Shown one piece after another: positions 63,024 through 64,000 of a stretch of DNA of 64,000 nt. Positions within the stretch are counted from its first letter, which is position 1, and the number at the start of each line of letters is the position of its first letter. This DNA is from JASLQO01 sp002327525. Lineage in GTDB: Bacteria > Pseudomonadota > Gammaproteobacteria > Pseudomonadales > Azotimanducaceae. A program made the translations under genes and the position numbers. The stretch spans positions 1 through 64,000 of the forward strand of contig JASLQO010000032.1 in assembly GCA_030744435.1 (NCBI GenBank), given 5' to 3'. The notes below the pieces were generated by a model, which worked only from the letters and a program-made list of their open reading frames with translations, was not told the DNA's origin and searched no databases.

Positions 63024-64000
63024 ATGCGGCCCGACAAAATGACAAGCAGGCTGCAGAACATGCTGGCAAACGCGCAGTCCCTGGCGTTAGGGCGGGATCA
63101 CGCCTCTCTGGACACCGTCCACCTGCTGGCCGTGCTGGCAGAACCGGGTCCGGGTTCCGTGATGCCACTGCTCACACAAGCGGGTGGCCGCGCAGCGCAG
63201 ATTTCCGACGGTATCAATCAACGGCTCGATGCTGTGGCCACGCTGAGCAGCCCAACCGGCGAGATAGCGCCGACACAACAACTCATGCGTACCCTGGGGC
63301 TTGCGGACAGTTTTGCTCAGAAGGCGGGCGATTCGTTCGTGTCCAGCGAACAGGTATTAAGAGCCATGATGCAGGACGCATCGGTGAGTGCGATGCTCAA
63401 AGAAGCGGGGATCGACGTTACAGCCCTCGAGAAAGCAGTCGGGACCGCACGAGGAGGAGAAAACGTGAACGATCCGAACGCTGAGGAACATCGTGAGGCT
63501 CTGTCGAAATACACCATAGACCTCACCGAACAGGCTGAGCAGGGCAAGCTCGATCCGGTAATCGGGCGTGATGACGAAATCCGCCGCACCATTCAGGTAC
63601 TGCAGCGGCGTACCAAGAACAACCCGGTTCTTATTGGCGAACCCGGCGTCGGCAAGACAGCCATCGTCGAGGGGCTCGCGCAGCGCATCCTCAACGCTGA
63701 GGTTCCAGAGGGCCTCAAGAACAAGCGTATCCTCGCGCTCGACATGGGCGCGCTAATTGCCGGCGCCAAATTCCGCGGCGAGTTCGAAGAACGCCTGAAG
63801 GCCGTACTCAAAGAACTGTCCAAGCAGGAAGGCAACGTGGTGCTGTTCATCGACGAACTGCACACCGTAGTGGGTGCGGGCAAGGCGGAAGGCTCGATGG
63901 ATGCCGGCAACATGCTCAAACCTGCACTTGCACGTGGGGAGTTGCACTGTGTTGGTGCAACCACGCTCGATGAATACCGCCTGTACATCGAGAAGGATGC
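63024..64000 (+). CDS. clpB: ClpB disaggregase, 5' part (runs off the window)
   Basis: The first ~325 residues of a Hsp100 AAA+ chaperone. The N domain begins MRPDKMTSRLQNMLANAQSL and ends near EHREALSKYTIDLTEQAEQG; NBD1 has IGRDDEIRRTIQVLQRRTKNN, Walker A GEPGVGKTAIVEGL (about residue 206), ALDMGALIAGAKFRGEFEERL and Walker B NVVLFIDELHT. It is ClpB rather than ClpA by the DMGALIAGAKFRGEFEERL context and the lack of a ClpA-type N domain. With DnaK it dissolves aggregates. The coiled-coil M domain lies outside the window. Confidence 0.95.
   Translation, partial: MRPDKMTSRLQNMLANAQSLALGRDHASLDTVHLLAVLAEPGPGSVMPLLTQAGGRAAQISDGINQRLDAVATLSSPTGEIAPTQQLMRTLGLADSFAQKAGDSFVSSEQVLRAMMQDASVSAMLKEAGIDVTALEKAVGTARGGENVNDPNAEEHREALSKYTIDLTEQAEQGKLDPVIGRDDEIRRTIQVLQRRTKNNPVLIGEPGVGKTAIVEGLAQRILNAEVPEGLKNKRILALDMGALIAGAKFRGEFEERLKAVLKELSKQEGNVVLFIDELHTVVGAGKAEGSMDAGNMLKPALARGELHCVGATTLDEYRLYIEKD

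Overview
This window looks like chromosome from a Gammaproteobacterium, probably marine or saline and not closely related to a model species. The evidence is a 4.5S-type SRP RNA, LolCDE, ComEC, CysD plus a fused CysNC, AlaA, an ATP-dependent SUF operon, an EpmC-like gene, and sodium-linked energetics (an oadGAB pump, and the apbE and nqrM maturation genes for Na+-NQR). tRNAs carry an encoded CCA. The species cannot be named from the sequence alone.

Left edge (1-2190): an accessory module of a truncated DUF2924 gene, a large serine recombinase and a small partner protein, joined by ATGA overlaps. It is cut on the left by what looks like the end of an IS21-type element and stops just short of the 3' end of tRNA-Ser(GGA), which is followed by the SRP RNA gene (ffs). 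From 2900 to 10400 come a GlsB-type membrane protein, tRNA-Arg(ACG), a dead DMT transporter, the oadGAB pump, a SPOR protein, tRNA-Arg(CCU), an IS3-type remnant, an HpaR-like regulator, a candidate small RNA with its own promoter and terminator, and a deletion scar that fuses the two ends of an RND efflux operon.

10458-17753 holds acyl metabolism (a MatB-like malonyl-CoA ligase, a CaiB/BaiF CoA-transferase, an amidase), a HupE/UreJ-like membrane protein, a decayed LLM oxidoreductase and a pair of rSAM/selenodomain-associated glycosyltransferase-type genes. 17725-23669 (minus strand) is a complete suf operon, sufBCDS plus an A-type carrier, sufT and sufE, behind a near-consensus IscR type-1 operator.

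24472-37574 (minus strand) is the most unusual part: a compact 12-gene operon with one ExbB/TolQ/MotA-like channel protein, two von Willebrand A proteins whose N-termini resemble ExbD/TolR and keep the proton-carrying Asp, an Hsp70/actin-like protein, a PEGA plus SUMF1-like protein without the catalytic cysteines, TPR proteins (one with a TonB-like C-terminus), and several lipoproteins. I read it as a proton-motive-force-driven cell-envelope machine that I cannot match to a named system.

37808-64000 is mostly housekeeping: tusA, a gamma-glutamylcyclotransferase-like gene, a frameshifted epmC, an FAD oxidase, an AcoX-like NAD-kinase-fold protein and a methyltransferase in an overlapping string; alaA; msrB coupled to an acyl-CoA synthetase; a split membrane plus spermidine-synthase pair; cysD-cysNC; an LLM oxidoreductase; an MFS protein that appears to lack its last helix; an enoyl-CoA hydratase; a dicarboxylate symporter; apbE-nqrM; the Lol exporter; a DUF2062 protein; comEC; a PilZ-Nudix-like fusion; and the 5' part of clpB behind a likely sigma-32 promoter. 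Pseudogenes and deletion scars are frequent between 1 and 15 kb.
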